Source of the DNA: Desulfitobacterium hafniense DCB-2
Lineage (GTDB): Bacteria; Bacillota; Desulfitobacteriia; Desulfitobacteriales; Desulfitobacteriaceae
Length of the DNA: 64,000 bases
Direction of reading: 5' to 3'
Assembly (NCBI RefSeq): GCF_000021925.1
Contig: NC_011830.1
Coordinates: 4,003,001 to 4,067,000 of the forward strand
The notes beneath the pieces were generated by a model. That model saw only the letters and a program-made list of their open reading frames with translations, ran no database searches and was not told where the DNA came from. Numbering within the stretch: position 1 is the first letter of the stretch; each line of letters begins with the position of its first letter. Both the position numbers and the translations under genes were made by a program. This document shows positions 1 through 8,579 of the stretch, in pieces.

Positions 1-955
1 GTTCGACGAACTGGGGCACATAGCCAAATCCCTTTTCGTCAGGGCTGGTCCAGGGCCCAAGCTGAATCCAATCCATATGCACATCCATGGCTTCATGCTT
101 CAGCGCCTCTCGCAGGGCCTCCCCCGTAGCACCCAGATGGTTGGTGCTGGAGAATTTGTCAGTGATTCTGGGATCGTGGATGGTACGCATCCTGATGTCC
201 TGGGAGAACCCGCCGGAAGCGATAATGACGGCCTTCCTGGCTTTGATCAGCAGCGGTGTCCCACTGCTCTCGTTGCCATATTTATAACCATCCAACACTT
301 CCACGCCGATGATCCGTTTCTCATCATTTTCCATGAAGCGGACGAATTTTCTATTGTTCGAAACGGATATACCTTTTCCTTCTAACTTCGCCAGCATAGC
401 CTTAATGTACCCTGAGCCGGAAGCCTCTTCCGATTGATGAGCTCTTAATACAGAATGACCGCCATGGTAATTCAGTTTTTCTCTGAATTTCATGCCCAGA
501 TAATTCTGACACCATTCCAATGCTTCGTTGGATTTTTCTGCGACAAGGGTGGCCTTATCCACATGATTGATATTGCCGCCGGCCTTTAGCATATCCGCTA
601 CCATAAGTTCGACAGAATCCTCAACGCCTGCGGCTTTTTGCATCTTCGTATTGGCACAGCACATATCTCCGCCATTAATAGCTGAGTTCCCTCCGCTCAC
701 AGGCATCTTTTCCAAGATAATGACCTGTGAACCTGCCTCGAGGACTTCCAGGGCGGCTGCCAGACCTGCAAAACCGCTGCCGATGACAACCACATCGGTC
801 TCTTCCTTCCATTCCGGACCGGCTTGGGCGGGCTGAGGTGCCGGATTCGCTGCTCCTGCTGAACAACCGACCAGGGTTCCCATACCGGCAATGGATACGC
901 CGGCTAAAGCCATCGTTTTTAAAAATTGTCTTCTATCAACTGCTTTTTGGGTCAT
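1..955 (-). CDS. Tat-exported FAD-dependent fumarate reductase/flavocytochrome c-type flavoprotein (3' end outside window)
   Basis: Partial gene; its start ATG (953-955) is inside the window and the C-terminus runs off the left edge. The N-terminus has a twin-arginine signal (DRRQFLK, followed by a hydrophobic stretch and a GC lipobox-like site), so export through Tat is expected. A dinucleotide-binding motif VVIGSGFAG follows at about residues 55-63 and an acidic EK end of the FAD ADP-binding fold after it, as in the FAD-binding subunit of fumarate, methacrylate and urocanate reductases. The tetrahaem cytochrome gene immediately upstream, 25 bp away on the same strand, is the likely electron donor. 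The natural substrate cannot be read from the sequence; Desulfitobacterium-type genomes carry many such paralogues. Confidence 0.85.
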   Translation of the reverse strand, partial: MTQKAVDRRQFLKTMALAGVSIAGMGTLVGCSAGAANPAPQPAQAGPEWKEETDVVVIGSGFAGLAAALEVLEAGSQVIILEKMPVSGGNSAINGGDMCCANTKMQKAAGVEDSVELMVADMLKAGGNINHVDKATLVAEKSNEALEWCQNYLGMKFREKLNYHGGHSVLRAHQSEEASGSGYIKAMLAKLEGKGISVSNNRKFVRFMENDEKRIIGVEVLDGYKYGNESSGTPLLIKARKAVIIASGGFSQDIRMRTIHDPRITDKFSSTNHLGATGEALREALKHEAMDVHMDWIQLGPWTSPDEKGFGYVPQFVE

Positions 956-980
956 GGGTATAGCTCCTCTCAAAATAGAA

Positions 981-1448
981 TTAGAGTTTAGTCCATAGCT
1001 CTTCATTCAGTTCATTGATCCAGGGGAAATCATGACAAGTTGAACACATCATTTGTGATTTGGCATGAATGGAATGACATGTGGTGCAGTCAGCGGTGTC
1101 ATAGTGGTGAGGGCCATGAGGGTTCGGTTCCTTTTCCTTGGTCAGCAGGGCAACCTCTGCCATGCCCTTATGGCAGCTTAGGCATTGCTCCTGTTTTACC
1201 GGGTTTTCCACACCTTGCTCATGACATTGTTCGCATTGCAGGCCCATTTTTGAATGAGTATTATCGGCCTGCTCACCAGTGTTCACCAGGGCCGCTTGAC
1301 CGCCTTCTCCCGCACCTCCCTGGGGCTTTGTTTGACTTGCCGCTTGTTGTCCGTCACAGCCCATCACAGCGATGAAGACAAATAGCAGGCATCCTAACAA
1401 AAAGGCCAGTTTAAATTGTGCTGAAGGTCCTTCTTTTCCTGTACCCAC
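981..1448 (-). CDS. tetrahaem cytochrome c lipoprotein, donor subunit for the flavin reductase
   Basis: Small exported cytochrome with four CxxCH haem-binding motifs (CEQCH, CLSCH, CTTCH, CSTCH), as in the haem subunit of fumarate reductase-type flavocytochrome c. I chose the GTG start at 1446-1448 because an AGGAGG site lies 6 nt before it. The longest frame begins at 1538 but has no visible ribosome site. From the GTG the protein has about 155 residues and begins with a lipoprotein signal (hydrophobic stretch ending AVMGC), so it is probably membrane-anchored outside the cell. It is transcribed with the downstream flavoprotein and should pass electrons from the quinone pool or a membrane cytochrome to the flavin. 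Confidence 0.85.
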   Translation of the reverse strand: MGTGKEGPSAQFKLAFLLGCLLFVFIAVMGCDGQQAASQTKPQGGAGEGGQAALVNTGEQADNTHSKMGLQCEQCHEQGVENPVKQEQCLSCHKGMAEVALLTKEKEPNPHGPHHYDTADCTTCHSIHAKSQMMCSTCHDFPWINELNEELWTKL

Positions 1449-1695
1449 TCCAATCCTCCTTTCTTCCAGCATGGGAAAGTTCAATACTTTCTTGTGCCAA
1501 ATCATTCTATCTTTCCGGATGGCTCTCCTTCGTAGCATTAGACAAACATAGCCGGTTTTTTTTCAGACAAATATACAATTGTAATTACAAGCACAAGCAG
1601 CTATACTAATACATACTAAACTTATATTTTCTAAGGACAGCGCCGGTCTACCCAACACATCACTTCATATCTTTCATTTGCAAAGGAGCATAAAA
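1449..1695. promoter_or_regulatory. divergent intergenic region between reductase operon and PucR-type regulator
   Basis: About 250 bp between two divergent transcription units. It is AT-rich and should hold both promoters and the regulator's site. No convincing -35/-10 pair or dyad could be fixed by eye. The arrangement suggests the PucR-type protein controls the flavin reductase pair, which is an inference from position only. Confidence 0.4.
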
Positions 1696-2910
1696 ATGGC
1701 TCATACCGATGAGGTCAAAGTGTCCTTGACCCATTCAGTTCTTGAAATGAATAATTTGGAGCATGTCCTGAGCTACTTGCGCGAATCCACCGGGCGGAAT
1801 GTCATCATCTCGGATTACAAAGGAACGATCTATAATCTGGGTTCGGACCAGGAGCAACTTCCTCAGAGTTTTTTCAGTATCATCTTAAACTGGGATGAAG
1901 GCAGCCCCTATCTGTGGGATGAAGAGCTGCTCACTTTATGCTATAAAGTGGGAACCAGTGAAAAGGATGGTTTTATCTTCGTGGAACCGGCCCATTCAGA
2001 AGAATGCCACGAACTGATCCCCAGTTTAGAAAAGGCTTCCTTGGCTGTTAAAACCTATTTTAACCTGGCCCATTCCATGGAAAAGCTCAACAATGTGTAT
2101 ACCAATAACTTTATTGCCGATATTCTCTTATGCAATATCAATATCAAAGAGCTTCTCAAACAAAATTCATTCCTCCTTAATTATGACTTGAATAATCTGT
2201 ATTATGTTTGTATTATGCTGACCGACCGCATACTGACGGAAATAGAAAAGCAAGCCCTCCTGGCCTACACCAGAGATTGGCTCAAGCTCAACAAGCTGGA
2301 TATTTTCTGCACCGTTTGGGATAATAAGTACCTGGTTCACATCTGCCCCACCCATTATGATGTGAAAATTCTCGATGTGGACAGCGGCTGGAAAAAGTCC
2401 CTGGACAATATCACCCGTTATCATGAAGATGTACGCAAAAAATTTAATTTTAAGGCCACCTTTGGCATTGGCAATAAATACCTCATCGATAAACTGCACC
2501 TGAGTTACCAGGAGGCCCTCTATGCTATCCATCTCTCCGAGCTGACCGGAAATGGCAACCAAGTCAGACATATCTATGATTTAGGTGTCTACAGTCTGAT
2601 CTTCAGCAATAGCCTGGATCATCTTAAATCCTTATATAAAAAATACTTAAACGCACTGATCCTTCACGATAAAGTGAACAACAGCATGCTGCTGGACACC
2701 TTGCGCTGCTATTTTGACGCTAATTTAAATATCAATGAAACCGCCGAGCGGTTGTTTCTTCACATCAATACCCTGCGCTACCGCTTAAAAAGAGTCGAGG
2801 AACTGACCAATACCAGTTTCCAAAAAGCTTACGACCGAACCAATCTTTACATTGCCCTTAAGGTATATGATGTACTGGGGCGTCTGGAGTTGATTGACCC
2901 TTCACAATGA
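1696..2910 (+). CDS. PucR/CdaR-family transcriptional regulator
   Basis: About 404 residues. The C-terminal part (about residues 340-395) holds the helix-turn-helix typical of PucR/CdaR proteins: a motif like LRCYFDANLNINETAERLFLH, then the NTLRYRLKR recognition segment. The middle resembles a GGDEF-like fold found in this family. The N-terminus is an unassigned sensory region. The ATG at 1696 is preferred because AAAGGAG lies 7 nt upstream; an in-frame start at 1678 lacks a ribosome site. It is divergent from the flavin reductase/cytochrome pair and probably regulates it in response to a substrate. The inducer is unknown. Confidence 0.8.
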   Translation: MAHTDEVKVSLTHSVLEMNNLEHVLSYLRESTGRNVIISDYKGTIYNLGSDQEQLPQSFFSIILNWDEGSPYLWDEELLTLCYKVGTSEKDGFIFVEPAHSEECHELIPSLEKASLAVKTYFNLAHSMEKLNNVYTNNFIADILLCNINIKELLKQNSFLLNYDLNNLYYVCIMLTDRILTEIEKQALLAYTRDWLKLNKLDIFCTVWDNKYLVHICPTHYDVKILDVDSGWKKSLDNITRYHEDVRKKFNFKATFGIGNKYLIDKLHLSYQEALYAIHLSELTGNGNQVRHIYDLGVYSLIFSNSLDHLKSLYKKYLNALILHDKVNNSMLLDTLRCYFDANLNINETAERLFLHINTLRYRLKRVEELTNTSFQKAYDRTNLYIALKVYDVLGRLELIDPSQ

Positions 2911-2927
2911 TGTTTCCGTCACAATCA

Positions 2928-2969
2928 AGGACAGATCTTAGCTGCTTTCAGCAGCAAAGGATCTGTCCT
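2928..2969. terminator. bidirectional hairpin between the PucR-type gene and feoB
   Basis: A 10-bp perfect stem (AGGACAGATC with GATCTGTCCT) encloses a smaller GCTGC/GCAGC hairpin. It lies between two convergent genes and probably ends both transcripts. No long T-run is present. Confidence 0.6.
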
Positions 2970-2997
2970 TACATTTTCTATAACTGAGTAAACTTCT

Positions 2998-4395
2998 CTA
3001 TACCCACCCTAATGCGTAAACCGTCTGAGCTATCATAAAGCATACGATAAAGGCGATCGTCGTGGGAAGAAGGAAGCCCAGAGCCGTCCACTTTTTGCTT
3101 CCGGTCTCTTTATACATACTGAGGAGAGTGGTGGCACAAGGCCAATGCAAGAGAGAAAACAGCATGGTGTTCAGAGCGGTCAGCCAAGTCCAGCCATTGG
3201 CTAAGAGCACTTCTTTCAACTCCGCCAGGGTGCTGAAATCCGTTAATTGTCCCGTAGCCAAATAACTCATCAGGAGAACGGGGATCACGATTTCATTGGC
3301 CGGTATACCTAGGATAAAAGCCATAAGGATAAATCCATCCAGGCCTATAACCTTAGCCGCCGGATCAAGGAAAGCTGCAATATGGGTAAGAATGCTCGCC
3401 TCCCCCACCCATACATTAGCCAGAACCCAGGTCGCTGCTCCGGCCGGTGCCGCTACAATGACCGCCCGGCGTAAGACGAATAAGGTGCGATCCAGCATGG
3501 AACGGTACAGAACAGAACGGACCTTAGGCCGGCGATAAGGGGGCAGCTCCAGGACCATAGAGGAAGGTTCTCCTTTTAAGAGAGTCATGGACAATCCCCA
3601 GGACACGCCAAAAGTGACCAAAATACCGAAGAGCACCATCAGAATGACTGAACCTGCCGCTAAGAGAGACTGGGAAAAGGCCGCCATACCCGCGATAAAA
3701 ATCGAGGCAATAGCAATCAGGGTAGGAAAACGCCCATTGCAGGGAACGAAATTGTTGGTTAGAATAGCGATCAGTCTCTCCCTGGGGGAATCAATAATCC
3801 GGGTGGATACCACACCCGCCGCATTGCAGCCAAAGCCCATGCACATCGTTAAGCACTGCTTGCCGCAAGCCTTGGCTTTCTTGAACATATGATCCAGATT
3901 AAAGGCCACCCTGGGGAGATATCCCAGATCCTCCAACAAGGTAAACAGAGGAAAGAAGATGGCCATGGGCGGCAACATCACCGCAACGACCCAAGCCAGT
4001 GTCCGATACATACCCAATACCAAAACACCATGAAGCCAAGCCGGCGCACCTAAGGCATTAAAACCCTGGGTAAGAGTATCCTGAAAGGCAAAAAGCGCCG
4101 TAGCCAGGAGTTGGGAAGGGACATTAGCCCCCACAATCGTAATCCAAAAAATCAGCCCGAGGATGCCCAGCATGATCGGGTAGCCAAAGGCTCTGGAGAT
4201 CACGATCTTATCAATACCCTCCCGCCACCGCCTTGCTTGCTCTTGTTCCCGGCAGACCACCCGGTTGGCAAGTTTCTCCGAATAAGCAAAAATATCAATA
4301 ACCACGCGATCCGTGATGGAATGGCCAAAATCCTCGCGAATCGTTTCCGTATCCCGATAAAGCTTCAATAACGGATCCGGAGTAATACTGCTCAT
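2998..4395 (-). CDS. feoB: ferrous iron transporter FeoB, membrane-channel half
   Basis: 465 residues containing the transmembrane part of FeoB without the GTPase. Signatures are the Gate-type membrane segments, the conserved cysteine motif CMGFGCNAAGV (about residues 185-195) and NNFVPCNGRFPT (about 218-229), which in FeoB line the Fe(II) path. Its ATG overlaps the stop of the upstream G-domain gene by 4 nt (ATGA), so the two halves are translationally coupled and should form one transporter in the cytoplasmic membrane. Most bacteria encode FeoB as a single chain of about 700-800 residues; the split here falls cleanly between the domains. It imports Fe(II) under anoxic conditions. Confidence 0.93.
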   Translation of the reverse strand: MSSITPDPLLKLYRDTETIREDFGHSITDRVVIDIFAYSEKLANRVVCREQEQARRWREGIDKIVISRAFGYPIMLGILGLIFWITIVGANVPSQLLATALFAFQDTLTQGFNALGAPAWLHGVLVLGMYRTLAWVVAVMLPPMAIFFPLFTLLEDLGYLPRVAFNLDHMFKKAKACGKQCLTMCMGFGCNAAGVVSTRIIDSPRERLIAILTNNFVPCNGRFPTLIAIASIFIAGMAAFSQSLLAAGSVILMVLFGILVTFGVSWGLSMTLLKGEPSSMVLELPPYRRPKVRSVLYRSMLDRTLFVLRRAVIVAAPAGAATWVLANVWVGEASILTHIAAFLDPAAKVIGLDGFILMAFILGIPANEIVIPVLLMSYLATGQLTDFSTLAELKEVLLANGWTWLTALNTMLFSLLHWPCATTLLSMYKETGSKKWTALGFLLPTTIAFIVCFMIAQTVYALGWV

Positions 4396-5216
4396 AGCGC
4401 TACCTTCCCCTCCTCCCTTTGCAGGTCAATCTCTTGCTCCCCATTCATGGCAACGAAACGGCCGATCTCTTCGATAAAGGCAGGATCGCTGTCCAAAAGG
4501 CGGAGGGCGAGCCAGCGCGGGCTGAGGATAGTGCTCATACCTACCTTTTCGATCTGGGGCTGGAGCAGCTGAATGGCCCTCTCCACATCCTCAGAATAAA
4601 CAATTTGTTTGGGCTGAGTGGCTTGATTGCCCACGGCAATATCAAAAATTGCCCGTTGCAGCTCCTCAAGCCCCTGGTTATGTCTAGCCGCCGTAGCAAC
4701 CACCGGCACACCAAGCTCCTTTTGCAGGGCCTCAAAATCAATAACAATGCCTCTTTTGCGAGCCTCATCCATTAAGTTGACACAGACAATGATCCGGGGC
4801 GTAATCTCCATAATCTGCAGGGCAAGATTAAGATTGCGCTCCAAGGAGGTGGCATCCAAAACCACCACTGTGGCGTCCGGTTGACCAAAGCAAATAAAGT
4901 CCCGGGCAATCTCTTCTTCGACACTATGGGCCAGGAGGGAGTAAGTACCCGGTAAATCAACGAGCATGAAGCTTTGATTGTGATAAGTAAAGTAACCCTG
5001 AGCGTTGTTCACTGTTTTGCCCGGCCAGTTGCCGGTGTGTTGGCGAAGGCCGGTCAAAGCATTGAATACTGTACTTTTACCCACATTGGGGTTTCCTGCT
5101 AAAGCAATAATCCACTGGTCGGCCGCACTGCTTATACCAAAGCTTTCTCTCCGAATTCTTCCTTTTGGCATTAGGGGAGCAGTTTGATCCCCAATTTTTA
5201 AATTCATTGCACTCAC
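4392..5216 (-). CDS. feoB: ferrous iron transport protein FeoB, GTPase half
   Basis: 274 residues carrying the G-protein domain of FeoB. Visible GTPase motifs are GNPNVGKS (G1), DLPGTY (G3) and NLMD (G4), followed by a helical segment of the type that acts as GDP-dissociation inhibitor. It has no membrane segment and depends on the overlapping downstream gene for the channel. It follows feoA by about 47 nt on the same strand. GTP binding and hydrolysis should regulate or drive Fe(II) entry. The N-terminal extension of about 35 residues before the G1 motif is longer than usual for FeoB. Confidence 0.93.
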   Translation of the reverse strand: MSAMNLKIGDQTAPLMPKGRIRRESFGISSAADQWIIALAGNPNVGKSTVFNALTGLRQHTGNWPGKTVNNAQGYFTYHNQSFMLVDLPGTYSLLAHSVEEEIARDFICFGQPDATVVVLDATSLERNLNLALQIMEITPRIIVCVNLMDEARKRGIVIDFEALQKELGVPVVATAARHNQGLEELQRAIFDIAVGNQATQPKQIVYSEDVERAIQLLQPQIEKVGMSTILSPRWLALRLLDSDPAFIEEIGRFVAMNGEQEIDLQREEGKVAL

Positions 5217-5263
5217 TCTCCAACACTTTCCATACTAACCGCACGCTTGCTTGGGGTTTTTTT

Positions 5264-5512
5264 TTATACTAAAGCTGAATTGACCCGAATCGACCTGGCA
5301 TCCTCACTCCTGAGAGCAATCACCGTTCCACGAACTAAGTAAGCGATGGGATCCCCGGCGGGGGCGGTCCCGACACATTGGAGGGAGGTTCCGGGAACGA
5401 TACCCAAATCCAACACTCTCCGTCTCAACAGGCCGTTTAGTTCAAGATCGACTACATAAGCCTTCTCCCCCTGCTTAAGGGTGGATAAGGGAACAAGTAA
5501 TTGTGTATCCAT
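5264..5512 (-). CDS. feoA: ferrous iron transport accessory protein FeoA
   Basis: 82-residue SH3-like protein of the FeoA family, with the pattern LLRRRVLDLGIVPGT and a C-terminal VRGTVIALRSEDARSI segment. FeoA is a small cytoplasmic partner needed for FeoB transport. It is first in a minus-strand feoA-feoB(G)-feoB(membrane) operon. A perfect 15-nt palindrome lies about 80 bp upstream and may be the iron-responsive operator. Confidence 0.92.
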   Translation of the reverse strand: MDTQLLVPLSTLKQGEKAYVVDLELNGLLRRRVLDLGIVPGTSLQCVGTAPAGDPIAYLVRGTVIALRSEDARSIRVNSALV

Positions 5513-5590
5513 GAGTCATAACTCTCCCTTCACTGTTAGACTGAGTTAACTTTTAAATCGATTCCTTTTTTCAGGTTTGAAGTATGTTTT

Positions 5591-5605
5591 TTAATACAGT
5601 ATTAA
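5591..5605. promoter_or_regulatory. 15-nt perfect palindrome upstream of feoA (candidate metalloregulator operator)
   Basis: TTAATACAGTATTAA is a perfect odd palindrome in the only non-coding stretch between the chemoreceptor operon and feoA. It does not match the classical Fur box closely. A DtxR-family regulator is encoded 2.6 kb away, making it one candidate ligand. Assignment is by position and symmetry only. Confidence 0.4.
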
Positions 5606-5692
5606 CGATGGAAATAAAGTGTGACTTGACTAGTAAAGAAACCATGCTTTTTAAGGAATAAAGCCACTGTCACCATTCCCCGGAACAGCAAA

Positions 5693-5726
5693 GGGGCGTT
5701 TCCTGCAGTTATACAGAAAACGCCCC
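5693..5726 (-). terminator. hairpin after the chemoreceptor gene
   Basis: A GGGGCGTTT/AAACGCCCC stem with a 16-nt loop lies 22 bp downstream of the minus-strand chemoreceptor stop, followed by a short TTTG. Probable Rho-independent terminator separating this operon from feoAB. Confidence 0.6.
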
Positions 5727-5747
5727 CGTAAGGTGAGTGGTTATGAA

Positions 5748-7472
5748 TTAGGTTATTTTAAAACGGCTTACCGCCTGCTGCAGCTGATCCGCCAGCTGAG
5801 CCAAGGCTCCGCTTGACGAGGCAATTTCCGTCAGGGCAGAGGACTGCTCCTGGGTAGCTGCCGACACCACCTGGGTTTGGTCGGAGGTCTGCCGGCTGAT
5901 TTCCTCTACCTTGCTGACTGAATTAACCATACTATGGCTGTCCATAGACATTCCCTCTACACCGGCCGATATCTCCATGATCTGATCGGATGCGGTGCGA
6001 ACCAAGGCAGCAATATCAGCAAAAACCCCACCGGCCTCATTGACAGCAGCATAGCCGGCCTGCACTTCGGAAGTCCCTTCCGTCATAGCAGTCATGGCCC
6101 TTTGCGTATCCAGCTGGATGGATTGGATCAGAACGGCAATCTGTTTGGCAGCCTGTTGGGATTGCTCGGCCAATTTGCGGACTTCCTCGGCGACAACAGA
6201 GAATCCGCGCCCTTCTTCACCAGCCCTGGCCGCCTCAATAGCGGCATTGAGCGCCAGAAGATTGGTTTGAGCCGCCAATCCGGAAATGGTTGACACAATC
6301 TGATCGATTTCCTTGGATCGGGTTCCTAGTTCTGAGACGACCAAAGCGGAATGTTCAACACTTTGTTTAATGTCCGCCATTTTGACGACCACTGTGTCGA
6401 TTTTGCTGCTGCCCTGAACTGCCGCCTGGGCAGCTTTTTCAGCGATCAGCGTGGCGCTGGTGCTGTTGGCGGCGATTTGCTCTATCACTTTGGCCATATT
6501 TTCCACGGTTGCCATGGTCTCAGATAAAGCGGTAACCTGTACTTGCGCGCCATCGGCAGTTGCGCTGACCGCATGGGCAACCTGGGAGCCGGCCTCGGCG
6601 GCATGTCCGGCGCCGGCGCTTAACTCCTCGGAAGATGCGGCTACCATTCCGGCCGATTCATGAACCTGGTGAATTAAATTCCGGATATTCTCAGTCATCG
6701 TCTGAAATACCATACCCAACTGCCCGATTTCATCCTTGGCTGTTCGGTACTTGGCCGGAAATTGGCTGACCAAATTGCCTGAAGCGATCTCATTGGCCGC
6801 CTTGGCCAAAGCGGACAGCGGGGTACTGATCAGTCTGGAAATGGTGACACCCAGTACCACAGCCAGGACTCCAGCCGCCAGCACAAAAATTATCGTCTGC
6901 CAGAAGGCGGATTCAGCCCTTGCTTTATTGGCAGCCGCCACCTCATGGCCGGTTTGTTCCTTAATCAGCGACAGGTTATCGATGGCTGCGCTGAAATTGG
7001 CCGAGAGTTTCGGGCCATCCTGAGCTAATACGGTATAAGCAAAGGTTTTGTTGCCATGGCGGCAAAGTTCCATCACTTGGTCCAGATGGTAATCGAAATT
7101 TTCCAGGACATTGTCCAGATAGGTAAACTGCAGCGTCTCCTCTTCGGTGCGCAGGCTTTGCTCAAAGGTTGCCAGCGCCTGGTCAATTATCTGCCGGTTT
7201 TGCTCAATAGCTTTTAAGTGGGTTTCGATCTGAGCAGGATCTTCTTCCAGGATAATGTCTCTGATGTATGCCCTGTTTTCTTCGAATGAGCCGTGAATTA
7301 CCCGCAGCTCCAGCAAAGGCAAGGTCTGATAAGTGTACAGTTCCTGATCCATTTCCTGGAGGCGTAGTGTGTTAAAGACACCCAGCCCTCCCACCGCAAA
7401 GGTGATCAAGGCCAGCAAGCAGAAACTCATCACCAGCTTGGTACTGACCTTAAGATTAGCAATGGCTTTCAT
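5748..7472 (-). CDS. methyl-accepting chemotaxis protein with four-helix-bundle sensor
   Basis: 574 residues with the standard transmembrane chemoreceptor plan. There is an N-terminal membrane helix (about 13-32), an extracytoplasmic helical sensor (about 35-185, 4HB_MCP type), a second membrane helix (about 188-210), HAMP (about 211-265) and a long signalling coiled coil. The conserved hairpin tip region includes QTNLLALNAAIEAARAGEEG. Its ATG overlaps the stop of the upstream FMN-lipoprotein gene by 4 nt, so the two are translationally coupled. That coupling suggests, but does not prove, that the lipoprotein supplies a redox cue to the receptor. Confidence 0.93.
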   Translation of the reverse strand: MKAIANLKVSTKLVMSFCLLALITFAVGGLGVFNTLRLQEMDQELYTYQTLPLLELRVIHGSFEENRAYIRDIILEEDPAQIETHLKAIEQNRQIIDQALATFEQSLRTEEETLQFTYLDNVLENFDYHLDQVMELCRHGNKTFAYTVLAQDGPKLSANFSAAIDNLSLIKEQTGHEVAAANKARAESAFWQTIIFVLAAGVLAVVLGVTISRLISTPLSALAKAANEIASGNLVSQFPAKYRTAKDEIGQLGMVFQTMTENIRNLIHQVHESAGMVAASSEELSAGAGHAAEAGSQVAHAVSATADGAQVQVTALSETMATVENMAKVIEQIAANSTSATLIAEKAAQAAVQGSSKIDTVVVKMADIKQSVEHSALVVSELGTRSKEIDQIVSTISGLAAQTNLLALNAAIEAARAGEEGRGFSVVAEEVRKLAEQSQQAAKQIAVLIQSIQLDTQRAMTAMTEGTSEVQAGYAAVNEAGGVFADIAALVRTASDQIMEISAGVEGMSMDSHSMVNSVSKVEEISRQTSDQTQVVSAATQEQSSALTEIASSSGALAQLADQLQQAVSRFKIT

Positions 7473-7984
7473 GAATCTCCCTCCCCGCTCCCCTGATCGC
7501 CTTCTGGTATATGGGAGAGATAGACCGTTCCTTGGCTGCCCTTTTCCGCCGCAGCATAAGCTGCCTGTGCCAACTGCTTAAACTCCTGGGAGGAGGAGGT
7601 GGCGCCGGTGATTCCGTCTACCTGAGCCGGATCCTGATAGATGATCAGATTCTTGGCAAAGCGTGGGCAATATGTCTTGGGGCCTAGCCCGTTGGCAGCC
7701 GTCATCCGTTGGTTATAGTCGGCATCCTGGGTTTTGAAGGTTCCCTCCGTAGATATGTAATCAAAATTGACCTCCGCTATTTTTCCTTCGTCATTTATTT
7801 CCATAACCAAAAATGGCGTCCAGCCCCGGCTGTCAGGCTGGTCGAACTCAGCGCGGTATGTACCGGGTATTAACCGGGTTTTTGACTCCTCAACAAACTG
7901 AGCATTCTCTGTTTGAGGGGAGCAAGCCAGCAAGGTGCCTGCTGTTATCATCCAAAGCACCATGATCAACAATCGTTTCTTCAT
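7469..7984 (-). CDS. FMN-binding domain lipoprotein
   Basis: About 171 residues from the ATG at 7982-7984, which has AGGAGG 6 nt upstream; the in-frame start at 8038 lacks a ribosome site. The N-terminus is a lipoprotein signal (hydrophobic run ending TLLAC), so the mature protein is anchored outside the membrane. The C-terminal half carries DGITGATSSS, the motif at which FMN is covalently attached to Ser/Thr in FMN_bind proteins such as RnfG/NqrC. It overlaps the chemoreceptor gene by 4 nt. A role in extracytoplasmic electron transfer or redox sensing is likely; the partner is unknown. Confidence 0.85.
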   Translation of the reverse strand: MKKRLLIMVLWMITAGTLLACSPQTENAQFVEESKTRLIPGTYRAEFDQPDSRGWTPFLVMEINDEGKIAEVNFDYISTEGTFKTQDADYNQRMTAANGLGPKTYCPRFAKNLIIYQDPAQVDGITGATSSSQEFKQLAQAAYAAAEKGSQGTVYLSHIPEGDQGSGEGDS

Positions 7985-8119
7985 CTCATTCCTCCTCATA
8001 TCATCAAAATTCGACTTAAACCCTGGGTATAATACCAATATTCACATTATAATCCAATTGTTGAATTTATACAATTTTTATCGGATTATTTTTTAGTAAT
8101 TATTATCTATTTTTGTACA

Positions 8120-8151
8120 AAAAAGAAACGTTCAGCAAAAGCCTGACCGTT
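8120..8151 (-). terminator. terminator of the DtxR/MntR-type repressor gene
   Basis: On the minus strand a 9-bp stem with one mismatch (AACGGTCAG/CTGAACGTT) is followed by TCTTTTTT, 15 bp after the stop. Confidence 0.7.
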
Positions 8152-8165
8152 ATTCAAGTCTATGT

Positions 8166-8579
8166 TTAATTTTGTTCATACTCAAAGCGGAGGAACGCTT
8201 CATAGCAAGCCGGGTTTTCCTTAAAAAAAGTAACCAGCCGACGTAAGGATTGGATCGTTGAATCCGATATATAGTGCTCGATGGCTTCGGTTTCAGCGGG
8301 AATATCGCATTGGCTTTGAATCAGGGCCAGAAACTCCTGCAGCATTTGGTTTCTCTCCACTAAGTAATTGCCTTTCAGACATCCCTGCTCAGTAAGGACA
8401 ATTTCGCCATAGCGGTGATAATTGATATAACCCTGATTATTGAGTTTATGCAGAGCCTTGGACACCGAGGGCAGAGATACGCCCAGCTTCTTGCTGATAT
8501 CCGTTACTCTTACCACACTATTCTCCATAGAAAAGCGGTAGATTTCTTCCAAGTAATCTTCCAGGCTCGGGGACAGCAC
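8166..8579 (-). CDS. DtxR/MntR-family metal-dependent transcriptional repressor
   Basis: About 137 residues. The N-terminal winged helix opens with LSPSLEDYLEEIYRF, the hallmark start of MntR/DtxR proteins, followed by VTDISKKLGVSLPSVSKAL as the DNA-reading helices. The C-terminal part is the metal-binding/dimerisation domain with ExIEHYISD-type ligands. I chose GTG at 8577-8579 because GGAGGTGA lies just upstream and family members begin at this point; a TTG at 8594 is also in frame. It lacks the SH3 domain of long DtxR proteins, so it is closer to MntR. With feoAB nearby, control of Fe(II) or Mn(II) uptake is plausible. Confidence 0.85.
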   Translation of the reverse strand: MLSPSLEDYLEEIYRFSMENSVVRVTDISKKLGVSLPSVSKALHKLNNQGYINYHRYGEIVLTEQGCLKGNYLVERNQMLQEFLALIQSQCDIPAETEAIEHYISDSTIQSLRRLVTFFKENPACYEAFLRFEYEQN

